A stretch of DNA of 48,466 bases, taken from positions 1-48,466 of the forward strand of contig NZ_JAMGBG010000165.1 of NCBI RefSeq assembly GCF_023516595.1. Reading direction: 5' to 3'. The position numbers and the translations under genes were made by a program. Below the pieces are notes generated by a model. That model was not told the DNA's origin. It ran no database searches and worked only from the letters and a program-made list of their open reading frames with translations. The DNA is from Streptomyces neyagawaensis (GTDB lineage: Bacteria; Actinomycetota; Actinomycetes; Streptomycetales; Streptomycetaceae). This document shows, in pieces, positions 41,307 to 48,466 of the stretch; the first letter of the stretch is position 1; every line of letters begins with the position of its first letter.

Positions 41307-44300
41307 GTGCCAGGCTTCACGCATCTGCACACCGCCTCCGGGTTCTCCCTGCGGTACGGCGCCTCGCACCCGGAGCGGCTGGCCGAGCGCGCCGCCGAGC
41401 GCGGCATGGACGCCCTCGCGCTCACCGACCGGGACACCCTCGCGGGCGCGGTCCGGTTCGCCAAGGCCTGTGCGGCGGAGGGTGTCCGTCCGCTGTTCGG
41501 GGCCGAGCTGGCGGTGGGGGCACCCGAGCCCTCCGCGCGGCAGGCGCGACGCCGGGCTCCCGTCCGGGGTGGTGCCTTTGTCGATGAGTCGACTCCCCGG
41601 GTGACGTTCCTTGCCCGCGAGGGGGCCAAAGGGTGGGCCGAGCTGTGCAGAATCGTTTCTGCGGCGCATGGGGGGAGCGATGAGGACGGCGGCCGGGGCA
41701 CGGGCGGCGGCGCGGCCGGTGGACGGGGCGCGACCGGTGTTCGGGGCGCGGCCGCCGGCCGGGGAGAGGGGCCGCCCCTGCTGCCCTGGACGGAGTGCGT
41801 CGGCGACGGCCTGACCGTGCTGCTCGGCCCGGCCTCCGATGTGGGCCGCGCGCTCGCCGCCGGGCGCCCCGACCGTGCTGCGAAGCTCCTCGGCCCCTGG
41901 CGGGAGCGGTTCGGTGACGCCCTGCGGCTGGAGACGATGTGGCACGGCCGTCAGGGCACCGGCCCCGGCTCGCTGCGGCTGGCCGCCCGGACCGTGGGCT
42001 TCGCCGCCGAGCAGCGGATCCGCCCGGTGCTCAGCAACGCCGTCCGGTACGCCGACCCCGGTATGGGTCCCGTCGCCGATGTGCTGGACGCGGCCCGCCG
42101 GCTGGTCCCCGTCGACCCCCGGGGCGAGCTGGACTCCGGGGAGGCCTGGCTCAAGGACGCCGGTGCCATGCTGGCCGCCGCCGAACGGATCGTCGAGGCC
42201 GCGGGCTACCGCCGGGACACCGCGTACCGCCTGCTGGAGCAGACCCGCGCCACGGCCGCCGAGTGCCTGGTCGACCCGGAGGACGACCTCGGCCTCGGCA
42301 CCGTCCACTTCCCCGAGCCGCACCTCGTCGGCGCCGGCCGCCGCACCGCCCAGCGCGTCCTCGCCTCGCGGGCGGCGGCGGGCATGCTGCGGCTCGGCTA
42401 CGACACCCGGCGCGACTACTGGGAGCGCGTGCACCAGGAGCTGGACGTCATCGCCCACCACGGCTTCGCCTCCTACTTCCTCACCGTTGCCCAGGTCGTC
42501 GACGACGTACGGCGGATGGGCATCCGGGTCGCCGCGCGGGGCTCCGGCGCGGGTTCCCTCGTCAACCATCTCCTCGGGATCGCGCACGCCGACCCCGTCG
42601 AGCACGGGCTGCTGATGGAGCGGTTCCTGTCCAAGCGCCGGGTCGTGCTGCCCGACATCGACATCGACGTGGAGTCCGCGCGCCGGCTGGAGGTCTACCG
42701 CGCGATCATCGGCCGCTTCGGCGCCGAGCGGGTCGCGACGGTGGCGATGCCGGAGACGTACCGCGTCCGCCACGCCGTCCGCGACGTGGGCGCGGCCCTG
42801 TCCATGGACCCCGCCGACATCGACCGGATCGCCAAGTCCTTCCCGCACATCCGGGCCCGCGACGCCCGCGCGGCGCTGGAGGAGCTGCCCGAACTCAGGG
42901 AGCTGGCGGGGGAGAAGGAGAAGTACGGCAGGCTGTGGGAGCTGGTCGAGTCCCTCGACGCCCTGCCGCGCGGGGTCGCCATGCATCCCTGCGGGGTCCT
43001 CCTCTCCGACTCCTCCCTCCTCGCCCGTACGCCGGTGATGCCGACCAGCGGCGAGGGGTTCCCCATGTCGCAGTTCGACAAGGACGACGTCGAGGACCTC
43101 GGGCTGCTCAAGCTCGATGTGCTGGGCGTGCGGATGCAGTCGGCGATGGCGCACGCGGTGGCCGAGGTGGAGCGGGCGACGGGGGAGCGGGTCGACCTGG
43201 ACGCGCTCGACTTCGAGCGCGGTGAGGGCGACCCGGCCACGTACCGGCTGATCCGGTCCACCGAGACGCTGGGCTGCTTCCAGATCGAGTCGCCCGGCCA
43301 GCGGGACCTCGTGGGGCGGCTCCAGCCGTCGACCTTCCACGATCTCGTGGTCGACATCTCCCTGTTCCGGCCCGGTCCGGTCGCCGCCGACATGGTGCGG
43401 CCGTTCATCGCGGCCCGGCACGGACGGGCGCCGGTCCGCTACCCGCACCCCGATCTGGAGGCGCCGCTGCGGGAGACGTACGGCGTCGTCGTCTTCCACG
43501 AGCAGGTCATCGACATCGTGCACCTCATGACCGGCTGCGGCCGGGACGAGGCGGACCGGGTGCGGCGCGGGCTCTCCGACCCCGAGTCGCAGGGGCGGAT
43601 CCGGGTGTGGTTCGCGCAGCACGCCGCGGCGAAGGGGTACGACGCGGAGACGATCGCCCGGACCTGGGAGATCGTCGAGGCCTTCGGCTCGTACGGCTTC
43701 TGCAAGGCGCACGCGGTGGCCTTCGCGGTGCCGACGTACCAGTCGGCGTGGCTGAAGACGCATCATCCGGCGGCGTTCTACGCGGGGTTGCTCACCCACG
43801 ACCCCGGGATGTACCCGAAGCGGCTGCTGCTGGCGGACGCGCGGCGGCGGGGGGTGCCGATCCTCCCGGTGGACGTGAACCGGTCGGCGGCCGCCCACCG
43901 TATCGAACTGGTGTCTGAATCAAGGGGGTCGGAAGGGCCTTCCCCGGAGGGGCCTTCCACGAAAATCTGGGGGCTGCGGTTGGCCCTGTCCGATGTGCAC
44001 GGCATCAGTGAGGCCGAGGCGGCGCGGATCGCGGACGGGCAGCCGTACGCCTCGCTGCTGGACTTCTGGGAGCGGGCCCGGCCGAGCCGTCCGCTCGCCC
44101 AGCGGCTGGCCCAGGTCGGCGCGCTGGACGCCTTCGGCGCCAACCGGCGCGATCTGCAGCTCCACCTCACCGAACTGCACCGGGGCGCCCGGGGCATGGG
44201 CGGCGGCGGGGGACAGCTCCCGCTGTCCGGCGGCCGAGGCACCGCCCCGGCCGGGCTGCCCGACCTCTCCTCGGCGGAGCGGCTCAGCGCCGAGCTGGGC

Positions 44301-44867
44301 GTGCTGTCGATGGACGTCTCCCGCAATCTGATGGACGACCACCGCGTGTTCCTCGACGAGCTGGGCGTGGTGTCGGCGCGGCGGCTGCGCGAGGCGCGCC
44401 ACGGCGAGACGGTGCTGGTCGCGGGTGCCAAGGCGGCGACCCAGACCCCGCCGATCCGCTCCGGCAAACGGGTCGTCTTCACCACCCTCGACGACGGCAC
44501 CGGCCTGGTCGACCTCGCCTTCTTCGACGACTCCCACGAGGCGTGCGCCCACACCGTCTTCCACTCCTGGCTGCTCCTGGTGCGCGGAGTGGTGCAGCGG
44601 CGCGGCCCGCGCAGCCTCAGCGTGGTGGGGTCGGCCGCCTGGAACCTCGCCGAGCTGGTGGAGCTGCGGCGCGAGGGCGGCCTCGACGCGGTCGCCCCGC
44701 GACTGGCGGAGCCGGTGCCCACGAGTGGCGGCGACCCGACGCACGGCCGCCGTATCCAGCTGCCCACCGGCTACGAGATGCACCCGTGGGCCGATCTGCG
44801 GCCCGCGGGCGAAGAGCCCTCGAAAGTACGGAAGTTGTGGCACCAGAGTCCAGGGAGTGCGGGATGA
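41307..44867 (+). CDS. dnaE2: Error-prone DNA polymerase III alpha subunit DnaE2 (ImuC)
   Basis: The mutagenic translesion polymerase of the C family. An N-terminal PHP domain (FTHLHTASGFSLRYGASHP) leads into the polymerase core. Catalytic aspartates are in VVLPDIDIDVES (about residues 446-455) and in LLKLDVLGV. The finger and thumb region contains ESPGQRDLVGRLQP and FHDLVVDISLFRPGP; the DnaE2-type GFCKAHAVAFA and LLLADARRRGVPILPVDVN motifs follow. An OB fold near residue 1030 (VLVAGAKAATQTPPIRSGKR) precedes the tail. There is a Gly/Ala/Arg-rich low-complexity insert at about residues 125-155. GTG start with GGGAGG upstream; the stop overlaps the next gene (ATGA). Confidence 0.96.
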   Translation: MPGFTHLHTASGFSLRYGASHPERLAERAAERGMDALALTDRDTLAGAVRFAKACAAEGVRPLFGAELAVGAPEPSARQARRRAPVRGGAFVDESTPRVTFLAREGAKGWAELCRIVSAAHGGSDEDGGRGTGGGAAGGRGATGVRGAAAGRGEGPPLLPWTECVGDGLTVLLGPASDVGRALAAGRPDRAAKLLGPWRERFGDALRLETMWHGRQGTGPGSLRLAARTVGFAAEQRIRPVLSNAVRYADPGMGPVADVLDAARRLVPVDPRGELDSGEAWLKDAGAMLAAAERIVEAAGYRRDTAYRLLEQTRATAAECLVDPEDDLGLGTVHFPEPHLVGAGRRTAQRVLASRAAAGMLRLGYDTRRDYWERVHQELDVIAHHGFASYFLTVAQVVDDVRRMGIRVAARGSGAGSLVNHLLGIAHADPVEHGLLMERFLSKRRVVLPDIDIDVESARRLEVYRAIIGRFGAERVATVAMPETYRVRHAVRDVGAALSMDPADIDRIAKSFPHIRARDARAALEELPELRELAGEKEKYGRLWELVESLDALPRGVAMHPCGVLLSDSSLLARTPVMPTSGEGFPMSQFDKDDVEDLGLLKLDVLGVRMQSAMAHAVAEVERATGERVDLDALDFERGEGDPATYRLIRSTETLGCFQIESPGQRDLVGRLQPSTFHDLVVDISLFRPGPVAADMVRPFIAARHGRAPVRYPHPDLEAPLRETYGVVVFHEQVIDIVHLMTGCGRDEADRVRRGLSDPESQGRIRVWFAQHAAAKGYDAETIARTWEIVEAFGSYGFCKAHAVAFAVPTYQSAWLKTHHPAAFYAGLLTHDPGMYPKRLLLADARRRGVPILPVDVNRSAAAHRIELVSESRGSEGPSPEGPSTKIWGLRLALSDVHGISEAEAARIADGQPYASLLDFWERARPSRPLAQRLAQVGALDAFGANRRDLQLHLTELHRGARGMGGGGGQLPLSGGRGTAPAGLPDLSSAERLSAELGVLSMDVSRNLMDDHRVFLDELGVVSARRLREARHGETVLVAGAKAATQTPPIRSGKRVVFTTLDDGTGLVDLAFFDDSHEACAHTVFHSWLLLVRGVVQRRGPRSLSVVGSAAWNLAELVELRREGGLDAVAPRLAEPVPTSGGDPTHGRRIQLPTGYEMHPWADLRPAGEEPSKVRKLWHQSPGSAG

Positions 44868-45832
44868 CGATCCTCTGCGTACGTTTCCAGCTGCCGCCGA
44901 AGTACGAGGCCGCCCTGCCCGGGCTGCTCGGTCTGCTCGAGGACTTCACCCCGGTCGTCCAGGCGCTGCCGCCCGACGGCGCGCTGGCCGATCTGCGGGG
45001 CGCCGAACGGTACTTCGGCCGGGGCGCCGAGGAGCTGGCCCGGCTGATCCGGGTCCGCGCCCTCGCGCTCTACGGCATCGACTGTGTGATCGGCGCCGGG
45101 CCCGGACCGCTGCTCGCCCGGATGGCCCTGGGCCAGGCCGAGCCCGGCGAACCGTGCGCGGTCCCCGAGGACCTGGTCGTGGACTTCCTCGCCGAGCGGC
45201 CTGTTGCCGCGTTGCCCGGTGTCGGCACCGCGACCGCCCGCACCCTGTGCGAGTACGGCCTCGACACCCTCGGCCGGGTCGCCGCCGCGCCCCTGTCCGC
45301 ACTCCAGCGCCTGGTCGGCGCGCGGACCGGCCGCGAACTGCACGAGAAGGCGAACGGCGTCGACCGCGGCCGGGTCGTCCCCAACGCCGTCGCGCGCTCC
45401 CTCGCCGCCGAACACCCCTTCCCGCACGACGAGTTGAACCCGGACCGGCACCGCCGCGCGCTGCTCCTCGACGCCGAGGAGCTGGGCTCCCGGCTGCGCG
45501 CCCTGGACAAGGTGTGCCGCACCCTGACCCTCACCGTCCGCTATGCCGACCGGTCCTCGACGACCCGCACCCGCACGCTCCCGGAGCCGACCGCCCACTC
45601 GCCGGAACTCGCCCGCGCCGCCTACGGGATGTACGGCGCCCTCGGCCTCCAGCGCGCCCGCGTCCGCGCGATCGCCCTGCGCGCCGAGGGGCTCACCCCC
45701 GCCGAGGAGGCCTCCCACCAGCTCGCCTTCGACCCCACCGACGACAAGCTCCGCCGGATCGAGGAGGTCGCGGACCGGGCGCGGGCGAAGTTCGGCCCAC
45801 GCGCGATCCTGCCGGGGACGCTGGCGGCATGA
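44864..45832 (+). CDS. Y-family DNA polymerase-like protein lacking catalytic residues (ImuB-like)
   Basis: A 322-residue DinB/ImuB relative co-translated with dnaE2. The N-terminus, ILCVRFQLPPKYEAALPGLL, occupies the place of the DMDAFF motif but has no aspartates. The SxDE motif is replaced by PDGALADLRGAERYFG. The helix-hairpin-helix (PVAALPGVGTATARTLCEYGL), the little-finger region and the C-terminal end (HQLAFDPTDDKLRRIEEVADRARAKFG) are intact. QLAFD may be a beta-clamp-binding motif. So it is probably an adaptor that brings DnaE2 to the clamp, like mycobacterial ImuB. It is shorter than ImuB, and no imuA' gene is in the window. Confidence 0.88.
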   Translation: MTILCVRFQLPPKYEAALPGLLGLLEDFTPVVQALPPDGALADLRGAERYFGRGAEELARLIRVRALALYGIDCVIGAGPGPLLARMALGQAEPGEPCAVPEDLVVDFLAERPVAALPGVGTATARTLCEYGLDTLGRVAAAPLSALQRLVGARTGRELHEKANGVDRGRVVPNAVARSLAAEHPFPHDELNPDRHRRALLLDAEELGSRLRALDKVCRTLTLTVRYADRSSTTRTRTLPEPTAHSPELARAAYGMYGALGLQRARVRAIALRAEGLTPAEEASHQLAFDPTDDKLRRIEEVADRARAKFGPRAILPGTLAA

Positions 45833-45901
45833 CACGCGTAGGGGGCACCGACGGGGGAGCCCCACGGGGGACGTCGACGGGGGATCCCCACGGGAGAGGC
45901 G

Positions 45902-46276
45902 TCAGTTGGCCCACGGCGGCACGATCCGCGTGCCGTCGGTCAGCTCGGCCTCCAGGCCCAGGGAGGTGGTGACCCAGGTGACGGCGGTCTCCGTCGTCGG
46001 ATTCTCCACGGTGAGGGTCGCCCCCGCGTTGACGATCAGGGTGTCGCCCGCCCCGACGCGCTCGGTGCGGCCGTCGAGCGTGATCAGCAGCTCCCCGTCG
46101 AGCAGATGGAGGATCTCCTCCTTGGTGACGGTGTGGGCGGGCGCCTTGGTGCCGGCGGGGATCTCGCCCCGCCAGGCCGCCAGTTCCCTGCTGCCGGTGC
46201 GGGGCGTGGCGTACGAGACGAAGCGGGCGCCGTGGATCTCATGGGCGACGGCGTCGGACGAACGGACGACGGGCAT
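45902..46276 (-). CDS. Cupin domain protein
   Basis: A 124-residue single-domain cupin. The first motif is GTKAPAHTVTKEEILHLLDGE, in which the usual HxH is reduced to one His and the following E is kept. The second motif is around AGATLTVENPTTETAVTWV, without a clear His. Metal binding is therefore possible but incomplete. It is divergent from a MarR gene with twin operators between them, so it is the likely target of that regulator, possibly in detoxification. GGAGG lies upstream of the ATG at 46276. Confidence 0.88.
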   Translation of the reverse strand: MPVVRSSDAVAHEIHGARFVSYATPRTGSRELAAWRGEIPAGTKAPAHTVTKEEILHLLDGELLITLDGRTERVGAGDTLIVNAGATLTVENPTTETAVTWVTTSLGLEAELTDGTRIVPPWAN

Positions 46277-46293
46277 ACGGGCCTCCTGGAAAG

Positions 46294-46314
46294 ATGGTCA
46301 AGCAGCTTGACTAT
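46294..46314. promoter_or_regulatory. MarR operator site 1
   Basis: GTCAAGC-A-GCTTGAC (46297-46311), a perfect 7-1-7 palindrome, extending with two more matched bases after one mismatch. It lies 18-38 bp before the cupin start. Confidence 0.75.
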
Positions 46315-46323
46315 ATGCCTCGA

Positions 46324-46342
46324 TGGTCAAGCCGCTTGACCA
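46324..46342. promoter_or_regulatory. MarR operator site 2
   Basis: TGGTCAAGC-C-GCTTGACCA, a perfect 9-1-9 palindrome. Its centre is 29 bp from site 1. A further half site, GTCAAG, lies at 46346-46351, toward the MarR start. Confidence 0.8.
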
Positions 46343-46369
46343 GTTCGTCAAGAGTGTTTCAATGCGGGC

Positions 46370-46816
46370 ATGCAGAACTCCGAGGCCCTCGGGCTCACCG
46401 CCGCCCTGCTCGCCGTCGCGGGTGAGCTGACGCAGCGCATCCATGACGGGGTCGTCGCCCGCGGCTTCGAGGGGCGGCCCGCGTACGGGTTCGCGTTCAC
46501 CCGGCTCGCCCCGGACGGTGCGACGGTCACCGAGCTCGCCCGTCATCTCGGAGTGACCAAGCAGGGCGCCAGTCAGCTCGTCGAGGAACTGGTCGCCAAG
46601 GGGTATGTCGAGCGCCGGCCGCACCCCCGTGACGCCCGCGCCCGGCTGGTCGTGCTGACCGAGCGGGGATGGGCCTGCACCCGGGCCGCGGAGGAGGCGG
46701 CGGCCGAGGTGGTCGAGGGGTGGAGCGGCGCGCTCGGCGGGGAGGCGGAAGTGCGGGCGCTGCGCGAACAGTTGGCGCGCATCGCCCCCTATGGCCCCAT
46801 CAGGCCCGCCTGGTGA
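46370..46816 (+). CDS. MarR-family transcriptional regulator
   Basis: A 148-residue winged-helix repressor. The DNA-recognition part is TVTELARHLGVTKQGASQLV, then the wing LVAKGYVERRPHPRDARARLVVLTERG. Flanking helices for dimerisation begin at ALLAVAGELTQRIHDGV and at EEAAAEVVEGWSGALGG. The ATG at 46370 is 27 bp after operator site 2, so it is likely to repress itself and the divergent cupin gene together. No ligand-binding residue can be read from the sequence. Confidence 0.92.
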   Translation: MQNSEALGLTAALLAVAGELTQRIHDGVVARGFEGRPAYGFAFTRLAPDGATVTELARHLGVTKQGASQLVEELVAKGYVERRPHPRDARARLVVLTERGWACTRAAEEAAAEVVEGWSGALGGEAEVRALREQLARIAPYGPIRPAW

Positions 46817-46864
46817 CGGTTTCGCCGTCCTCTATCAGCATCCACGGGCACCGCTTGAAGTTTT

Positions 46865-46907
46865 TACTGACGCGTAACTTCCCACTTTTACTACCCACCC
46901 GTAACTT
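46865..46907 (+). promoter_or_regulatory. Repeated TTACT...CGTAACTT sites upstream of the lipase
   Basis: CGTAACTT occurs at 46873-46880 and again at 46900-46907, 27 bp apart. Each follows a TTACT element, giving TTAC-N6-GTAA and TTAC-N9-GTAA inverted repeats. Likely an activator- or repressor-binding pair for the lipase gene 86 bp downstream. Confidence 0.5.
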
Positions 46908-46992
46908 GGCTGGATAGAACAGCATCCTCGTGATCCGGATCACAGGGCGAACGCCGTCGCACGTCCCCTTTGAGCCGCAAGGAGATCACCCG

Positions 46993-47862
46993 ATGCTGCC
47001 CTGGAAGCGCCTGATCAGACCGCTGGCCGCCCTGCTCCTCGCCGCCGCGGCGACCACCGTCCCCGCCACCTCCGCCGCGGCCGCCGACACGGCCGCCACC
47101 TCCAGCCGTGGCTGGAACGACTATGCGTGCAAACCCTCCAGCGCCCACCCCCGCCCCGTCGTCCTCGTCCACGGAACGTTCGCCAACTCCGTCGACAACT
47201 GGCTGGGCCTCGCCCCGTACCTGGTCAACCGCGGGTACTGCGTCTACTCGCTCGACTACGGACAGCTCCCCGGCGTCCCCTTCTTCCACGGTCTCGGCCC
47301 GATCGACAAGTCGGCGCGACAGCTCGACACCTTCGTCGACCAGGTGCTCGCCTCGACCGGCGCCGCCGAGGTCGACCTCGTCGGCCACTCGCAGGGCGGC
47401 ATGATGCCCCGCTACTACCTCAAGTTCCTCGGCGGGGCGGCGGAGGTGAACGCCCTCATCGGCATCGCCCCCTCCAACCACGGCACCACCCTGGGCGGCC
47501 TCACCCAACTCCTCGACTACTTCCCCGGCGCGGGCGATCTGCTGTCCACCGCCACCCCCGCCCTCGCCGACCAGGTCGTCGGCTCCCCGTTCCTGACGAA
47601 GCTCAACGCGGGCGGCGACACCGTGCCCGGCGTCACCTACACGGTCCTCGCCACCAAGTACGACGAGGTCGTCACGCCCTACCGGTCCCAGTTCCTCGAC
47701 GGCCCGAACGTACGCAACGTCGTCATCCAGGACCTGTGCGCCGTCGACCTCTCCGAGCACGCGGCGATCGGGCTCCTCGACCGCATTGCCTTCCACGAGG
47801 TCACCAACGCCCTCGACCCGGCCCGCGCCACCCCGACGACCTGTCTGTCGGTCGTCGGCTGA
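46993..47862 (+). CDS. Secreted alpha/beta-hydrolase lipase (class 2 type)
   Basis: An extracellular lipase or esterase of 289 residues. Signal peptide: KRLIRPLAALLLAAAATTV, cleaved near SAAAADT. The hydrolase fold starts at RPVVLVHGTFANSVDNWLGL, with HG forming the oxyanion hole. The nucleophile elbow is VGHSQGGMMPRYYL. A likely acid is in LATKYDEVVTPY, and the His in DLSEHAAIGLLD completes the triad. Six Cys in the mature part could form disulfides. The start is the ATG at 46993, with AAGGAGAT 7 bp upstream; an in-frame GTG further upstream would spoil the signal peptide. A terminator follows. Confidence 0.93.
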   Translation: MLPWKRLIRPLAALLLAAAATTVPATSAAAADTAATSSRGWNDYACKPSSAHPRPVVLVHGTFANSVDNWLGLAPYLVNRGYCVYSLDYGQLPGVPFFHGLGPIDKSARQLDTFVDQVLASTGAAEVDLVGHSQGGMMPRYYLKFLGGAAEVNALIGIAPSNHGTTLGGLTQLLDYFPGAGDLLSTATPALADQVVGSPFLTKLNAGGDTVPGVTYTVLATKYDEVVTPYRSQFLDGPNVRNVVIQDLCAVDLSEHAAIGLLDRIAFHEVTNALDPARATPTTCLSVVG

Positions 47863-47876
47863 CACGTGCCCACACG

Positions 47877-47905
47877 CCGGGTCACCCGTGGCGCGGGTGA
47901 CCCGG
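47877..47905. terminator. 12-bp hairpin after the lipase gene
   Basis: CCGGGTCACCCG (47877-47888), loop TGGCG, exact complement 47894-47905. It lies between convergent genes. Confidence 0.8.
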
Positions 47906-47960
47906 ACGTACACCGCCGGGGCCTGTCCGACCTGAGCCGCCGGGCAGGCCCCGGAGTCCG

Positions 47961-48466
47961 TCACCCGCCGTGCGGGCCATCCTTGGCCGCACGGCGGCGG
48001 GCCGCGGCGAACAGCAGCGAGGAACCCGCCGCCAGGACCGCCGCGCCGCCGATCGCCACATACGGGGTCACGCCGTACCCACCCGTCTCGGCGAGGTTTT
48101 CCCGGGCGCCGACGGGCTCCTCCTCGCCGGGGGCGTCACCGCCGTCGACCGGTCCGTCGGCCGACCTGGCGGCCGTACCCTCGGTGTCGGTCCCGGGGGA
48201 GGACTTCGCGGACCTCGCCGGGGTCGGGTCCGTCGTCGTGGCCGCGTCGTCGTCACCGTGGCCGCCGTGCTCGACGGTCGACTTGTCGGCGCCGTCCGCG
48301 ATCTGCTCGTCGGAGGGCGCGCTCGGCGGCGCGGACGTCTCGCCGCCGGAGCCGGAGCCGGAGCCGGAACCGGAGCCCGTACCCGTGCCTGTGCCGCCGA
48401 AGGTGACGTCCGAGCAGGAGTAGAACGCCTCGGGGCTGTCCGAGCGCTGCCAGACCGTGTACAGCA
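47961..48466 (-). CDS. C-terminal part of a sortase-anchored AA10 lytic polysaccharide monooxygenase
   Basis: The 5' part lies beyond the window. The visible start of this fragment, YTVWQRSDSPEAFYSCSDVTF, is the characteristic end of AA10 LPMO catalytic domains that oxidise chitin or cellulose. It is followed by a Gly-Thr/Gly-Ser linker, a long Asp/Thr/Glu-rich spacer, then ENLAETGG, a LAxTG-type sortase signal, a hydrophobic helix (YVAIGGAAVLAAGSSLLFAA) and a basic tail (RRRAAK). So the enzyme would be attached to the cell wall rather than released. The gene is convergent with the lipase gene. Confidence 0.85.
   Translation of the reverse strand, partial: LYTVWQRSDSPEAFYSCSDVTFGGTGTGTGSGSGSGSGSGGETSAPPSAPSDEQIADGADKSTVEHGGHGDDDAATTTDPTPARSAKSSPGTDTEGTAARSADGPVDGGDAPGEEEPVGARENLAETGGYGVTPYVAIGGAAVLAAGSSLLFAAARRRAAKDGPHGG

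Overview
The window is a high-GC actinobacterial chromosome segment, almost certainly Streptomyces. The signs are GTG/TTG starts, tight ATGA/GTGA gene overlaps, long perfect GC hairpins between genes, streptogrisin-type proteases, a SepF paralogue, an Rpf/LysM protein, and the order scpA-scpB-rRNA pseudouridine synthase ... aroH-tyrA-cmk-acyltransferase-der ... dnaE2.

Layout. 1-3477: end of a ribbon-helix-helix-like gene, then scpA, scpB and an RluB-type pseudouridine synthase (chromosome segregation and rRNA modification). 3604-6844: an NrtR-like NUDIX regulator with its own promoter/operator, a DraG-type ADP-ribosylglycohydrolase and two convergent, overlapping RlaP-like nucleotidyltransferases. 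6867-11982: a Rieske lipoprotein, chorismate mutase, prephenate dehydrogenase, cytidylate kinase, an acyltransferase and the GTPase Der. 11983-12328: a perfect 27-bp inverted repeat and a 205-bp MITE-like element. 12327-14866: two conserved Streptomyces proteins and a resuscitation-promoting factor. 14942-20928: a divergent branched-chain-type ABC system with a LivH-LivM-LivG triple fusion, LivF, and two lipoproteins on the opposite strand. 20995-24036: a decayed gene, a WYL regulator with a 29-bp palindrome, and an orphan ctaD. 24415-29189: an I78 inhibitor-like protein, a PAP2 phosphatase, a PIG-V-like mannosyltransferase and an MFS exporter. 29203-29397: a second MITE-like element. 29466-36347: acyl-CoA dehydrogenase, SepF-like protein, DUF5685 protein with a Cys-rich tail, an orphan leader peptide with terminator, an FAD/NAD(P) protein and a luciferase-like monooxygenase. 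36615-40000: two secreted chymotrypsin-like proteases flanking a slipin. 40092-48466: membrane protein, an SOS-boxed dnaE2 with a catalytically dead Y-family partner, a cupin/MarR divergent pair with twin operators, a secreted lipase, and the end of a sortase-anchored AA10 LPMO.

Most genes are core or conserved Streptomyces genes. The best leads are the NUDIX/DraG/RlaP cassette, the two MITEs whose related cores carry the same short repeat at different positions, the triple-fused ABC transporter whose motif losses converge on one ATP site, the orphan HIDFGRV...C leader peptide followed by a terminator with no downstream gene, and the DnaE2 plus dead-polymerase operon with a LexA box. All functional calls come from reading the sequence by eye; no database search was run.
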